Source: Liquorilactobacillus nagelii DSM 13675
GTDB lineage: Bacteria; Bacillota; Bacilli; Lactobacillales; Lactobacillaceae
Length of the DNA stretch: 64,000 bases
Direction of reading: 5' to 3'
Assembly (NCBI RefSeq): GCF_019444005.1
Contig: NZ_CP049304.1
Span: 1,612,001 to 1,676,000, forward strand
The notes beneath the pieces are model-generated. The model was not told the DNA's origin. It ran no database searches and saw nothing but the letters and a program-made list of their open reading frames with translations. Made by a program: the position numbers and the translations under genes. Positions 1-10,265 of this stretch are shown piece after piece; within the stretch, counting starts at the first letter, position 1, and each line of letters starts with the position of its first letter.

Positions 1-532
1 CAATGAGCCCACGTTGTCCGAAACCAATTGGTGCAAATAAGTCAATCATTCTCGTTGATAACTGCTGTCTATCAGTTGCTAGACAAATCTGTTGCTGGGG
101 ATATACTGCCGTCAAAGCCGGAAAGTGTGATCGTTCTTTAGCCTCTTCAGGATGCTTACCATTAACACTATCAACATGCATTAACCCATAATAACGTTCT
201 TTTGGCTTTGGAGGGCGTACCTTACCAGCAACCAAATCCCCGTTACGCAATCCAAAACGGCGAATCTGAGAAGCAGAAATATAAATGTCCTCTTGCGAAG
301 GACCATAGTTAATTGGCCGTAAAAATCCGTAACCATCATCCACTTTAGCCAGTTCTAAAACACCTGACATGTAATAATAACCCTGCTTTTCCGCCTGTGC
401 TCGAATTACTGCTAAAGTTAATTCCTTTTTATTCATTTGACTATAGTACGGAATTTTATACTCTTTAGCATAGCGATAAATCTCTTTTAAATTTTTTTCT
501 CGTAAATCAATTAATGTTAGATTATCCGTAAA
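1..532 (-). CDS. rho: Transcription termination factor Rho, N-terminal part (runs off window)
   Basis: Minus-strand reading gives the N-terminal half of Rho, the RNA helicase that ends transcription: a helical segment, then a cold-shock-like RNA-binding domain with the family stretches GYGFLRPINYGPS and DIYISASQIRRFGLRNGD, then GLMHVDSVNGK and TRMIDLFAPIGFGQRG just before the ATPase core, which lies outside the window. It follows murA by about 15 bases and is probably cotranscribed. Start problem: the Shine-Dalgarno AGGAG (539-543) is six bases before a TTT codon (530-532), where relatives have ATG followed by Thr-Asp/Glu. No ATG, GTG, TTG or CTG lies in frame until the Met of SQMNKKE. I placed the start at TTT by homology; the gene identity is secure, the start is not. 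Confidence 0.9.
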
Positions 533-546
533 TTTTCGCTCCTAAA

Positions 547-1824
547 TTATTCCTGAACAGCTGTTTCATCAACAATCTTAATTTTGATTGAAAGACCAGC
601 CATTTTCTCAACAATTCTTTCATACCCACGTAAAATATTATCAGCTTTATTAATAACTGTTGTTCCTTTAGCCATCAATGCCAAACCGACCAGTGCCACT
701 CCTGCACGAATTTCACTAGCTTCAACAGTTGTTCCAATAAGTTCAGATGAATGTTTAATCGAAATAATTCCATCTTTACTAACAATTTTTCCACCCATTC
801 GTTGCATCTCCGGGATGTGCTTAACTCTTTCAGGGTATAAAGTATCAATTATTTTACTGCAACCTTTAGCCTGCATCAGCAAAGGAGTAATCGGCTGCTG
901 TAAATCTGTTGCAAACCCCGGGAAAGGGGCAGTCTTAATCGTAACCGGTGCCAGATTCCTACCACCCTCTACATAAATGCTATCTTCATTGACCTCAAGA
1001 TAAACACCCATTTCAACCAATTTAGCAATAAAAGGTTCCAAATGTTCTGTAATCACATTTTTCACCAAGACACCCTGACCAGCTGCAGCTGCAAAAGCCA
1101 AATACGTTCCAGCCTCAATTCGATCTGGAATGATAGTATGGGTATTGGTTGCCTTTAAACTTGGAACTCCTTTAATTCGAATTACATCTGTTCCAGCACC
1201 TCGAATTTGTGCTCCCATGTTATTCAAAAAAGTTGCCAAATCAACAATTTCTGGTTCTTTAGCAGCATTTTCAATGATCGTTGTTCCTTTAGCTCTGACA
1301 GCTGCTAATAAAACATTAATAGTTGCTCCGACTGAAACAATATCAAAAAAAATTCGTGCTCCATGTAATCCTTCTGGAGTTGTTTTAATACAAACTGCAT
1401 CATTACGTTCTTCTACAATTGCACCTAAAGCACGAAATCCCTTAATATGTTGATCGATTGGTCGAGGTCCAATATTGTCCCCACCAGGAAAACCAACTAA
1501 AGCCTTACCAAACTTACCTAATAAGGCTCCCATGAAATAATAAGACGCTCGCAAACTACGAATCGCACCACCAGGAAGTGGTACATTTTTAATTTGGGTT
1601 GGATCAATTTCTAATTCCCCATGGGAAAAATTTGATGGAACATTCATTTTGCTTAAAATCAACATTAAATTGTGTACATCTAAAATATCTGGAACTGAAT
1701 CAAATTTCACCGGGGTATCTGCTAAAATAGCGGCCGGAATCAAAGCAACTGTACTATTCTTGGCTCCGCCAATCGTTACTTCCCCTGACAATTTCTGACC
1801 ACCGTTAATTATCATTTTTTTCAT
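547..1824 (-). CDS. murA: UDP-N-acetylglucosamine 1-carboxyvinyltransferase
   Basis: First committed step of peptidoglycan synthesis: enolpyruvyl transfer from PEP to UDP-GlcNAc in the cytoplasm. The 425-residue protein has the family's usual length and carries GGAKNSTVALIPA near the N terminus, the RSLRASYYFMGALL loop, and GRNLAPV and FATDLQQP further on. I start at MKKMIINGG because a GGAG lies about 11 bases upstream; the open frame extends 29 codons further without family similarity. The motif holding the catalytic cysteine reads GGDNIGPRPIDQH, so residue 116 is Asp where the fosfomycin-reactive Cys normally sits. It lies between a small unknown gene and rho, downstream of pyrG. Many Firmicutes have two MurA paralogues; I cannot tell which one this is. 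Confidence 0.96.
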   Translation of the reverse strand: MKKMIINGGQKLSGEVTIGGAKNSTVALIPAAILADTPVKFDSVPDILDVHNLMLILSKMNVPSNFSHGELEIDPTQIKNVPLPGGAIRSLRASYYFMGALLGKFGKALVGFPGGDNIGPRPIDQHIKGFRALGAIVEERNDAVCIKTTPEGLHGARIFFDIVSVGATINVLLAAVRAKGTTIIENAAKEPEIVDLATFLNNMGAQIRGAGTDVIRIKGVPSLKATNTHTIIPDRIEAGTYLAFAAAAGQGVLVKNVITEHLEPFIAKLVEMGVYLEVNEDSIYVEGGRNLAPVTIKTAPFPGFATDLQQPITPLLMQAKGCSKIIDTLYPERVKHIPEMQRMGGKIVSKDGIISIKHSSELIGTTVEASEIRAGVALVGLALMAKGTTVINKADNILRGYERIVEKMAGLSIKIKIVDETAVQE

Positions 1825-2051
1825 TTTTAAAAATTCTCCACTCACATTCAAATCACAATCAGTGTAGCAGCATTCAGTAAAGTCGAATATAATAATCGCT
1901 TCGACTACCAAGAGGCCTTAATTCATCATACAAGATTGCTTGCCAGGTTTCAATTATTAGAGGCAAAACATTTGAAATACTCATTAAAAATTAAAAAAGT
2001 TTTTTCTACTGACCTGGCATAAAAATAATTAAGCTACTTTTAGACAAGGAC

Positions 2052-2081
2052 AAAGGGATGCAACAATTGCCGCATCCCTTT
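2052..2081 (-). terminator. Hairpin between the small unknown gene and murA
   Basis: AAAGGGATGC (2052-2061) and GCATCCCTTT (2072-2081) form a perfect 10-bp stem with a 10-base loop, just downstream of the small minus-strand gene ending at 2117. The T-tract is short on both strands, so termination may be partial. Confidence 0.6.
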
Positions 2082-2116
2082 TAAAATAATGACCCTAACC
2101 AATCAGTCGTAGCTAA

Positions 2117-2317
2117 TTAATTTGATTGATAGTTAGTAATAAAGTTCAATAATCCCTGTTTTTCATCGGTTTGCGGCTGGTAGATCTGCTGCTTAATTCC
2201 GTGGATTTTTTCTACCGGCAAATGGCTTTTCAAAGACATCTCAGCATCTGTCAAATGATACTTTTCTTGAAAAGTTACAATTTTTTCCGCCAATGAATCT
2301 CCAGACCCCTTATCCAT
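2117..2317 (-). CDS. Small conserved-looking protein of unknown function
   Basis: A 66-residue acidic, hydrophilic protein (MDKGSGDSLAEKIVTF...) with no signal peptide or membrane segment; the sequence looks helical throughout. A good GAGGTG site is seven bases before the ATG at 2317, which I prefer to the TTG one codon earlier. It sits alone between pyrG and murA, followed by a hairpin. I believe such short proteins are common at this locus in lactobacilli, but I do not recognise a function. LTDAEMSLKSHLPVEKIHGI could be a helix-turn-helix-like pair of helices; this is only a guess. Confidence 0.7.
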   Translation of the reverse strand: MDKGSGDSLAEKIVTFQEKYHLTDAEMSLKSHLPVEKIHGIKQQIYQPQTDEKQGLLNFITNYQSN

Positions 2318-2426
2318 CAAAATTCACCTCGCAGCTTAATTGAATTAACTACTTAAGAATAACATATTTTTTTCATCTGCGGTTAGAATCTTTAAGAGCA
2401 CCGAAAATTATTTGGAATAAAAATTT

Positions 2427-4061
<1,635 letters not shown>

Positions 4062-4063
4062 TC

Positions 4064-4109
4064 AATAACAAAATACAAGCTCCCTATTCACTTTCGAATA
4101 GGGAGCTTG
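4064..4109 (-). terminator. rpoE/pyrG intergenic terminator
   Basis: A 14-bp stem CAAGCTCCCTATTC / GAATAGGGAGCTTG (4076-4109) is followed on the minus strand by a T-rich stretch. It lies between the rpoE stop and the pyrG start. B. subtilis pyrG is regulated by a leader terminator with reiterative G transcription, but I see no GGG-start signature here that I can confirm. Confidence 0.8.
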
Positions 4110-4196
4110 CGGTTTACGTACAACTAACCCCAACAATTAAATGCGAGGTGCCCAATAAGAATTCTACAAAAATCAACTGCGCTCGTCAAGGGAAAA

Positions 4197-4763
4197 TTAT
4201 TCATCATCCTCAAGATCATCATCAGTTAACTCTGAAAGTTGGCCTTCAATTCCATCTGGTAATTCATCATCAGCTGCATCATCACCATTATCAATATCAC
4301 TTAAGTCTTTGCTATATTCTTTTAATTCAGAATCCTCATCGGCAAAATCATCATCGTCAGTTGATTCTTCAGTATCATCGTAGTCAATTACATCGTCATT
4401 TTCTTCATCACTTTCATCATCCATGAAAGCATTAACTTTTTGTCGACGTTTATCATGGCTATCATCGTCTTCTTCATCTTCAACATGAATTACTGCTTCA
4501 TCGATCGAATCGTATGGATACCAAGAACGCAATCCCCAAAGATTATCTCCGAGAGAAATAAAACTGCCATCAATGTTCAAATCCGTATAAAATTGTGATA
4601 GACGTTCGCGAATCTCTTCATCACTTTTTCCTAAAAAAGTTTGAACCTGGTTTGTCAAATCAGCAAAGGTCATTACATCGCCATGCTGTTCTAAAATTTC
4701 GTGAGCTACCTCGATCATTGACAATTCATTCTGCGCGGCATCTTTGAATTTTTCTAATTCCAC
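4197..4763 (-). CDS. rpoE: DNA-directed RNA polymerase subunit delta
   Basis: Delta is the Firmicutes-specific RNA polymerase subunit that speeds enzyme recycling and sharpens response to initiating-NTP levels. The N-terminal 90 residues form the HARE-HTH domain (ELSMIEVAHEILEQHG, MTFADLTNQVQ, GDNLWGLRSWYP), and the remaining ~95 residues are an extremely acidic disordered tail of Asp/Glu runs. The start is GTG at 4763, with AAAGGA about 11 bases upstream. The protein is 188 residues, normal for the family. It lies between a DUF1934 gene upstream and pyrG downstream. Confidence 0.96.
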   Translation of the reverse strand: MELEKFKDAAQNELSMIEVAHEILEQHGDVMTFADLTNQVQTFLGKSDEEIRERLSQFYTDLNIDGSFISLGDNLWGLRSWYPYDSIDEAVIHVEDEEDDDSHDKRRQKVNAFMDDESDEENDDVIDYDDTEESTDDDDFADEDSELKEYSKDLSDIDNGDDAADDELPDGIEGQLSELTDDDLEDDE

Positions 4764-4807
4764 CTTGGTACACGTCCTTTCAACAGTCTAGTCTCTATCA
4801 TACAATT

Positions 4808-5236
4808 TCACGTCGTAAATTGCAATCTTATTTTATATTTCCCCAGTAATTCCAATCCATTATATAATAAATAGTCAATCTTAATTGCACCAGCCAAGGG
4901 GCTTTGCTGTAATAAAATTTGTAAGTGCGGCGTTACGGTTTCAATTGGAATAACACCATATGAAGTCTGATATGCCGCCGCTACTCGATGATTATCTTCA
5001 AAAAATAATCGTAATTTCAAATCGGATCGTTTACGGGTTAATTGAATACTATTCTGGTCGATAATTTTAAAAGTTACAATTACCTTTTCAGGTGCTTGCG
5101 TTTCAACATATCTTAAATACAGAGAATTGCCAATTTGAAAAATTTGGCCAGAAAACTTTTTTTCATATTCGCTAACTTCTCCATCCTGTTCTCGCGTAGT
5201 TACTAAATGGATCAGAATTGGTGTGCCTTTTTCCAA
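4808..5236 (-). CDS. DUF1934 domain-containing protein (YwiB-like)
   Basis: A 142-residue cytoplasmic protein of the YwiB/DUF1934 family, predicted to be a small lipocalin-like beta barrel; its role is unknown. Beta-rich stretches (SGQIFQIGNSLYLRY, VIVTFKIIDQNSIQLTRKR, GAIKIDYLLYNGLELLGKYK) fit the family. The frame opens at 5251, but GGAGG of the ribosome binding site lies inside that extension (5244-5248) and is eight bases before the TTG at 5236, so I start there. It is directly upstream of rpoE and probably cotranscribed. A TGCTATAAT extended -10 lies just upstream at about 5268-5276 on the minus strand. Confidence 0.85.
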   Translation of the reverse strand: MEKGTPILIHLVTTREQDGEVSEYEKKFSGQIFQIGNSLYLRYVETQAPEKVIVTFKIIDQNSIQLTRKRSDLKLRLFFEDNHRVAAAYQTSYGVIPIETVTPHLQILLQQSPLAGAIKIDYLLYNGLELLGKYKIRLQFTT

Positions 5237-5425
5237 AGTCTTCACCTCCAAGTTGTTGTCGTTTTTATTATAGCATTTATCTTAATATCTGTGATTATGA
5301 ACTATTGTAATTAAATATATAGCAGAAACTTTTTTTGATTTTAACTTAGGTAGATAAAAGCCGATGTATCTATATTCTGTCTGACAAAGTTTTTAAGGTA
5401 TAATGAAAAAAAAGGAGTGATTATT

Positions 5426-6769
5426 ATTACCGCTTATCGTGATCGATTATTACCGCGGGAAAAAGTCCTGCGCGACCCAATCCACAGCTATATCTATATT
5501 CAATCTCCAGTTATTTTGGACTTAATCAATACAAAAGAATTTCAACGTTTACGGCGAATTAGGCAACTGGGAACTGCTAATAGTACTTTCCATGGTGCCG
5601 AACATTCTCGCTTCACTCATTCAGTTGGAGTTTATGAAATTACACGTCAAATTTGTGATACATTTCAAAGAAATTATCCTTCTAAAGGTAATGACGGCCT
5701 TTGGGATAACCGGGAAAGATTAGTCGCTTTGTGTGCTGGATTGCTACATGATATTGGACACGGACCTTATTCGCATACTTTTGAACACATTTTTGGTACT
5801 AATCATGAAGAACTAACAGCTGCCATATTAACCTCACCGGAAACCGAAGTTAATCAAGTCCTACGAAAAGTCAGCCCCGACTTCCCACAGCAGGTTGCTA
5901 GCGTCATTCAAAAAACTTATCCTAATCAACAAGTAGTACAAATGATTTCTAGTCAAATTGATGCTGATCGAATGGATTATCTTTTACGTGATTCTTATTA
6001 TACTGGTACCAATTATGGAACCTTTGACTTACAACGAATTTTACGAATGATGCGTCCATATCAAGACGGAATCACTTTTCACATTAGTGCCATGCACGCC
6101 GTTGAGGACTATATTATTAGTCGATTCCAGATGTATCAGCAAGTTTATTTTCATCCCGTTTCTCGCTCAATGGAAGTTATTTTAAATCACTTGTTATTAC
6201 GCGCTAAATGGCTCTTTAAGCATCGTCAGTTTAAAGCAAATAACACGCCAAATTTACTGTTACCTTTTTTTGAAAACAATTTTTCGTTGAAGGATTATCT
6301 AAAACTTGATGACGGTGTTTTAAACACTTACTTTATTGATTGGTGTGACAATCAAGACAAAATTTTATGTGACTTAGCCCAACGCTTTTTAAATCGTAAG
6401 CCTTTTAAATCGATTAAATTTGAAAAAGCAACTCAACAATTGATTCCGCAATTACAACTTTTGGTCGCTCAAGCTGGTTTTGATCCGCAATACTATACTG
6501 CAACCAATAATTGTTATGATTTACCATATGATATCTATGAACCCGGGAAAAACCATCAAGTCACGCAAATTAAATTAATGCGTGATGATGGCAGTTTTAT
6601 TGAGTTATCGGCTGTTAGTAAGCTCGTAAAAGCTATCACCGGACGCTTCTTAGGTGACGAACGATTCTTTTTTCCAAAACAAATGCTCAAAACTAATCCA
6701 CTTTTTTGCCGAAAATTTCAAAAATATCTAAAAAATGACTGGCTAATTGATCCAGCCAGTCAAGTTTAA
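5426..6769 (+). CDS. HD-domain phosphohydrolase (YwfO-like)
   Basis: An HD-superfamily metal-dependent phosphohydrolase related to dNTP triphosphohydrolases and B. subtilis YwfO. The metal site is visible as H...HD...D: GAEHSRFTHSVGV, GLLHDIGHGPYSH and IDADRMDYLLRDS. It is 448 residues long, in the family range. Start: relatives begin MTAY; here the codon before ACC GCT TAT is ATT (5426). AGGAG (5413-5417) sits eight bases ahead of it, the ideal distance, whereas the first in-frame GTG (5417) overlaps that AGGAG. I therefore infer an ATT start. A TATAAT at 5399-5404 implies a very short leader. A GC-rich inverted repeat (6737-6761) lies in its last codons. Confidence 0.88.
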   Translation: MTAYRDRLLPREKVLRDPIHSYIYIQSPVILDLINTKEFQRLRRIRQLGTANSTFHGAEHSRFTHSVGVYEITRQICDTFQRNYPSKGNDGLWDNRERLVALCAGLLHDIGHGPYSHTFEHIFGTNHEELTAAILTSPETEVNQVLRKVSPDFPQQVASVIQKTYPNQQVVQMISSQIDADRMDYLLRDSYYTGTNYGTFDLQRILRMMRPYQDGITFHISAMHAVEDYIISRFQMYQQVYFHPVSRSMEVILNHLLLRAKWLFKHRQFKANNTPNLLLPFFENNFSLKDYLKLDDGVLNTYFIDWCDNQDKILCDLAQRFLNRKPFKSIKFEKATQQLIPQLQLLVAQAGFDPQYYTATNNCYDLPYDIYEPGKNHQVTQIKLMRDDGSFIELSAVSKLVKAITGRFLGDERFFFPKQMLKTNPLFCRKFQKYLKNDWLIDPASQV

Positions 6770-6823
6770 TTAAAGTTAAGTGGATAAACGCCCAAAATTA
6801 TTAGAAACAACCTGATCTTGTCG

Positions 6824-6853
6824 AACTTTGTAGGTATACTGACCTACAAAGTT
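6824..6853. terminator. Perfect 12-bp inverted repeat between convergent genes
   Basis: AACTTTGTAGGT (6824-6835) and ACCTACAAAGTT (6842-6853) form a perfect stem with a 6-base loop, overlapping the stop codon of the minus-strand membrane protein gene at 6844. It may terminate both converging transcripts, although T-tracts are poor on both strands. A second stem, GACTGGCT/AGCCAGTC (6737-6761), overlaps the end of the HD-domain gene. Confidence 0.5.
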
Positions 6854-7212
6854 ATGATAATCGCCAATATTATATAAGTCAGTCCTAAGATTAATCCGCT
6901 AGATCCTATTCGGTGAATCTGAACTGGCTTATTTTTTAATTCAGCAACTTTTTTTAAATCTAATTTATTTTTACGATATTCCGCATCCGTTTCGCCCTTT
7001 TTCTTATGCCGAAACCAGCCAGCCATTAGATGGGCCCCTAATAAAATATCAATACCCGATATACAAATCAAAACTAATCCACTTAAAAACAAAAAATTAG
7101 AAACCAACGTTCTTTGTTGAACTAAGCAGGCACCAATTGCAGCAACAATTCCCAACAACTGCAATAACGTTGTTACTTTAACATAGTAAATCGTCTTTAA
7201 ATTATTCATCAT
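6844..7212 (-). CDS. Small membrane protein of unknown function
   Basis: A 122-residue protein with three probable membrane helices (about residues 13-28, 36-56 and 103-121) and a basic hydrophilic loop rich in Lys/Arg between the second and third. I do not recognise the family. It starts eight bases after the stop of the lipoprotein gene, so the two are likely translated from one message. Either of the first two ATG codons could be the start, and no strong ribosome binding site is visible, suggesting translational coupling. It is the last gene of the YibE/YibF operon. Confidence 0.65.
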   Translation of the reverse strand: MMNNLKTIYYVKVTTLLQLLGIVAAIGACLVQQRTLVSNFLFLSGLVLICISGIDILLGAHLMAGWFRHKKKGETDAEYRKNKLDLKKVAELKNKPVQIHRIGSSGLILGLTYIILAIIITL

Positions 7213-7220
7213 GATTCTAC

Positions 7221-8192
7221 TTAATTAATCCTCGTATATTCACCGGTAATTTCGTTAAGCTTACTAATTGCATTTGTCTTGATGTTAAACTGATACATCC
7301 CCTTTAAATTTGAAACAGCTGAATTTGAAGGACTTGTATGCCGAATTTCAATTTGATAGTTTTGACTATCTATTTGTTTAACATAATACTGATCGCCAGC
7401 CTCTTGTGGAATCTGGGAAACCTGTTGAAACTTAGTTAGGATTTGAGCGTCAGTTAACGATTCAACCACTGAAGACACTTGACTATTTGTCGCTTTTGCA
7501 AGCGAACTACCAGTTTTTTGTTGATATTCAGAATTAGCAATTTTCGAATTGCGCGCATTAGTATAACCACTGTTAGTTGCTGAGCTACTAGATGCTGTCG
7601 TAACTGATTGCTTTTGTGAAATCAACTGGCCATACTTTGCTCCTTGATCTTGTATAGTGGCTACCGCCTGATACTTACGTGAAAGTGCTTGGAGTGCCTG
7701 ATAGCTGCCACCAGCAGCATCATACTTACCAGCATTATAATAAGCTACTACCTCCTGATAGTAAACTTGTGCTAATTTGGCTGCGCTCAATTCCTTATTA
7801 AGCGACTTGATCTGACTAACAACAACAGCTGGCTCCTTAACCTTGTTCAGCTGTGACAAATTTTTTTCAGCCACCGTCAATTGAGCAGCCGCCAAAGCTT
7901 TTTTCGATCGCAATAACAATCCAATTTGTTTTTTCAATTGTCGCTGCTGCGTAGTTGCTTGCCCCGTTTTGATCACCTGGGTCATTTTTTGGTAAGCTTG
8001 ACGGTCAGCGCCATGTTTTAGGTCCTGTAATGCTTGGCGATAACGTTGGTGATTAGCTTTTTTAATTGACACTGTCTTAGTAGTTTGCTGATTATTTTGC
8101 GATTGATTTTTGATATTCGAACAGCCGCTCAAACCTAAGCTTAAAGAAATCAGTCCGACAACTACTATTAAATGACCTTTGCTGAAATTCAC
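7221..8192 (-). CDS. Predicted lipoprotein with helical and Ser-rich regions
   Basis: A 323-residue secreted lipoprotein. The N terminus has a lysine, a hydrophobic stretch and the lipobox LSGC, with the lipid-carrying Cys at residue 24. Residues ~45-200 are helical with repeat-like tracts (YRQALQDLKHGADRQAYQKM, YYNAGKYDAAGGSYQAL) that resemble TPR/coiled-coil packing. Next comes a Ser/Thr/Asn-rich linker (~200-245), and the C-terminal ~80 residues look like a compact beta domain. The GTG start at 8192 has AAAGGAGG eight bases upstream. Its place after two YibE/F-like membrane proteins suggests a role at the outer face of the membrane. No specific function can be assigned. Confidence 0.8.
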   Translation of the reverse strand: MNFSKGHLIVVVGLISLSLGLSGCSNIKNQSQNNQQTTKTVSIKKANHQRYRQALQDLKHGADRQAYQKMTQVIKTGQATTQQRQLKKQIGLLLRSKKALAAAQLTVAEKNLSQLNKVKEPAVVVSQIKSLNKELSAAKLAQVYYQEVVAYYNAGKYDAAGGSYQALQALSRKYQAVATIQDQGAKYGQLISQKQSVTTASSSSATNSGYTNARNSKIANSEYQQKTGSSLAKATNSQVSSVVESLTDAQILTKFQQVSQIPQEAGDQYYVKQIDSQNYQIEIRHTSPSNSAVSNLKGMYQFNIKTNAISKLNEITGEYTRIN

Positions 8193-8249
8193 TCAAGTCG
8201 CCTCCTTTCAATCAGCTTAATTATACCATGGAGCTAACTAATTCTGATA

Positions 8250-9008
8250 TTACTCCTGCAGAAATGTTTGACTTCTTTTGACTACCAGCTCAATTGTGAC
8301 CCCAATCACTGCCACCACAGCAATCGACGAATATAATACTAAGCAAGTTTCCCCAACAAAGATTTTTGAATTCAAATAATAGCCAAAGCTCACCTGCAAC
8401 TTATCCAAAAGAATAAACAAAGCTAAATTTCCACCAAACATTCCAAAAAATAATGTATTGAAAGTCATTCCCATAATTTGGAAACCAATTATCCGCCCAC
8501 TGTGCCGCAAATCATGAGTCGTAATTTTAGGTGACTGTTCAATTAGTTCATGCATCCCGCTAGCAACTGCAATTGCTGCTTCTGCAATTGCTCCGAGCGT
8601 GCTTAAAACCGTTGTAGCCAATAAAATACTTTCAAAACTGACACCAATTGCCAAATTAAATGCTTCTACCTCTTCTGAGTCCTCAGTACTGAAGCCTTGA
8701 ATTTGTATTAAGTGATCTAAAGGAGCAATCAATAAAATCATTAACAATAAAACAATTAGTGTTGCTATAAAAGCTATGTTGGCTTCTTTTTCACCACAAT
8801 CACTCATAAAAATTGTAATTGCTAAAATGCAAATACCGCTAAATGCTGCAACTGCAATGGGAGAAAAACCACCTGCAATTAAAATAATACTCAAAAAAAG
8901 CAAACAAAAGTTAATACCAAAACTACTCAAAGCCATGAAACCTTTTTTTCCACCAACTACCATCACCAAAACAGCTAAAACAATAATCAACATATTAAGT
9001 GTTGTCAT
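8250..9008 (-). CDS. YibE/F-like membrane protein (second of the pair)
   Basis: A 252-residue integral membrane protein with seven or so hydrophobic helices and a conserved polar segment (HELIEQSPKITTHDLRHSGRIIGFQIMG) typical of the YibE/F-like family. I start at the internal ATG (9008), with GGAG ten bases upstream. This start overlaps the end of the upstream partner gene by 14 bases, so the two proteins are translationally coupled and probably work as a pair. The function of the family is not established; a transport role is often presumed. Confidence 0.82.
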   Translation of the reverse strand: MTTLNMLIIVLAVLVMVVGGKKGFMALSSFGINFCLLFLSIILIAGGFSPIAVAAFSGICILAITIFMSDCGEKEANIAFIATLIVLLLMILLIAPLDHLIQIQGFSTEDSEEVEAFNLAIGVSFESILLATTVLSTLGAIAEAAIAVASGMHELIEQSPKITTHDLRHSGRIIGFQIMGMTFNTLFFGMFGGNLALFILLDKLQVSFGYYLNSKIFVGETCLVLYSSIAVVAVIGVTIELVVKRSQTFLQE

Positions 9009-10119
9009 GCTGTTTCCACTCCAATCTCCAAGCCGCCAAAAAACTGGCAACTGGTATTACTAACGTTATTCCAATTCCACTTATAATCGCTTGAACTAAA
9101 CCCAAGGACATCGTCCACTGAAATGTATAACTAATGTTATTGCCTGTTCTGAAATATAAAATTGCTAAGGTAAATGTCTCAGTGAAAAAAATTAATAACA
9201 AAACATTAATCAACGGTCCCATAATTGACCGTCCCACCTGTCTACCTGAAGTAAACAATTGCTTAAATCCGATTTCTGGTTGACTACGTTTTAATTCAAA
9301 AACCGTTGAAACAATATCAGTTGCCGCATCCATAACCGTTCCTAACAATCCAATCAAAGTAGATGCTAAAAATAATTGTTTCGGTTGTTGAGTAGCAAAA
9401 TCTAACGCTTCATAGTGCATGCCACTATCATGTGTTAGCCACATAATTAAAACGGCTAACCCTAAAGCTGTAGCTGTTCCAGTTGTAACTGCCGCAAAGG
9501 TTACCCGGCTTTGCTCATTCCAGCCAATAACAATCAATAGCGATAATGCCGTAAAGAGTACCGCCCCGGCTGCATAAATCCAAAAGAAGTTAGTAATATT
9601 CCAAACTATATCTAACTTTACTAATGCTAAAAATAAAATAAAGTTAATCAGCACACTACTAATTGCTTTTAAACCTCGCAAGCGCATTACTAATAACAAC
9701 GAACATAACATTAACCAAATCAATAAAAATAGATAAACATCCCGTTTATAATTAGCAAATGCTGCAGTTGGTTTTTGGCCTTGTTTATTATGATATAAGT
9801 TTAAAAAAATATCTTGGCCACTTTGAAACTGCTGATCTTCCCCGTGCGATTCAGTAAAAGTGTTTTTCAAAGTAAAGGTTTCTCCACGGTATTTACCATT
9901 CAAAACTTTACCAGTTAATCGCTGTTCCGTTTGTTGATCATGGTTGCCATACTCATCAGTTGTTCTTACTGATTGACTGTTTTTCACTTGACTGATTCGC
10001 ATGATTGGTTGTCGATACAAAAAAGCATCATTTCTAGCTAAAAAAGCAATTAATCCACTGCCAACCAAGACCAAAATAAAATAATTGAGCCATTTCTTTT
10101 CATGCCACAAAATCTTCAC
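8995..10119 (-). CDS. YibE/F-like membrane protein (first of the pair)
   Basis: A 374-residue protein: one N-terminal membrane helix (~12-28), a ~90-residue extracytoplasmic domain (SQVKNSQSVRTTDEYGN..., QDIFLNLYHNKQGQ), then about seven more helices. The segment LIGLLGTVMDAATDIVSTVFELKRSQPEIGFKQLFTSGRQVG matches the family core and resembles the equivalent stretch of the overlapping downstream partner, consistent with an ancient duplication. The frame begins at GTG 10119, but the AGGGTG site is better spaced for the TTG three codons later. First gene of a four-gene minus-strand operon. Confidence 0.82.
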   Translation of the reverse strand: MKILWHEKKWLNYFILVLVGSGLIAFLARNDAFLYRQPIMRISQVKNSQSVRTTDEYGNHDQQTEQRLTGKVLNGKYRGETFTLKNTFTESHGEDQQFQSGQDIFLNLYHNKQGQKPTAAFANYKRDVYLFLLIWLMLCSLLLVMRLRGLKAISSVLINFILFLALVKLDIVWNITNFFWIYAAGAVLFTALSLLIVIGWNEQSRVTFAAVTTGTATALGLAVLIMWLTHDSGMHYEALDFATQQPKQLFLASTLIGLLGTVMDAATDIVSTVFELKRSQPEIGFKQLFTSGRQVGRSIMGPLINVLLLIFFTETFTLAILYFRTGNNISYTFQWTMSLGLVQAIISGIGITLVIPVASFLAAWRLEWKQHDNT

Positions 10120-10265
10120 ACCCTGACTTTTTGCTTACTGTTTTAAAATACCACTGCCATTTAACCAGTTAAAGATAGTCAAGTAATTCTTAAGTAAAAA
10201 TGAAAGCTGTAATCTGTTATACTGAATTCAATTGCTTAAGTTTTTAATTAAGGAGTGTGTTTATT

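Noticed and set aside
4148-4426. His-rich plus-strand frame opposite rpoE
   Set aside because: It is the antisense shadow of the Asp/Glu-rich tail of RNA polymerase delta.
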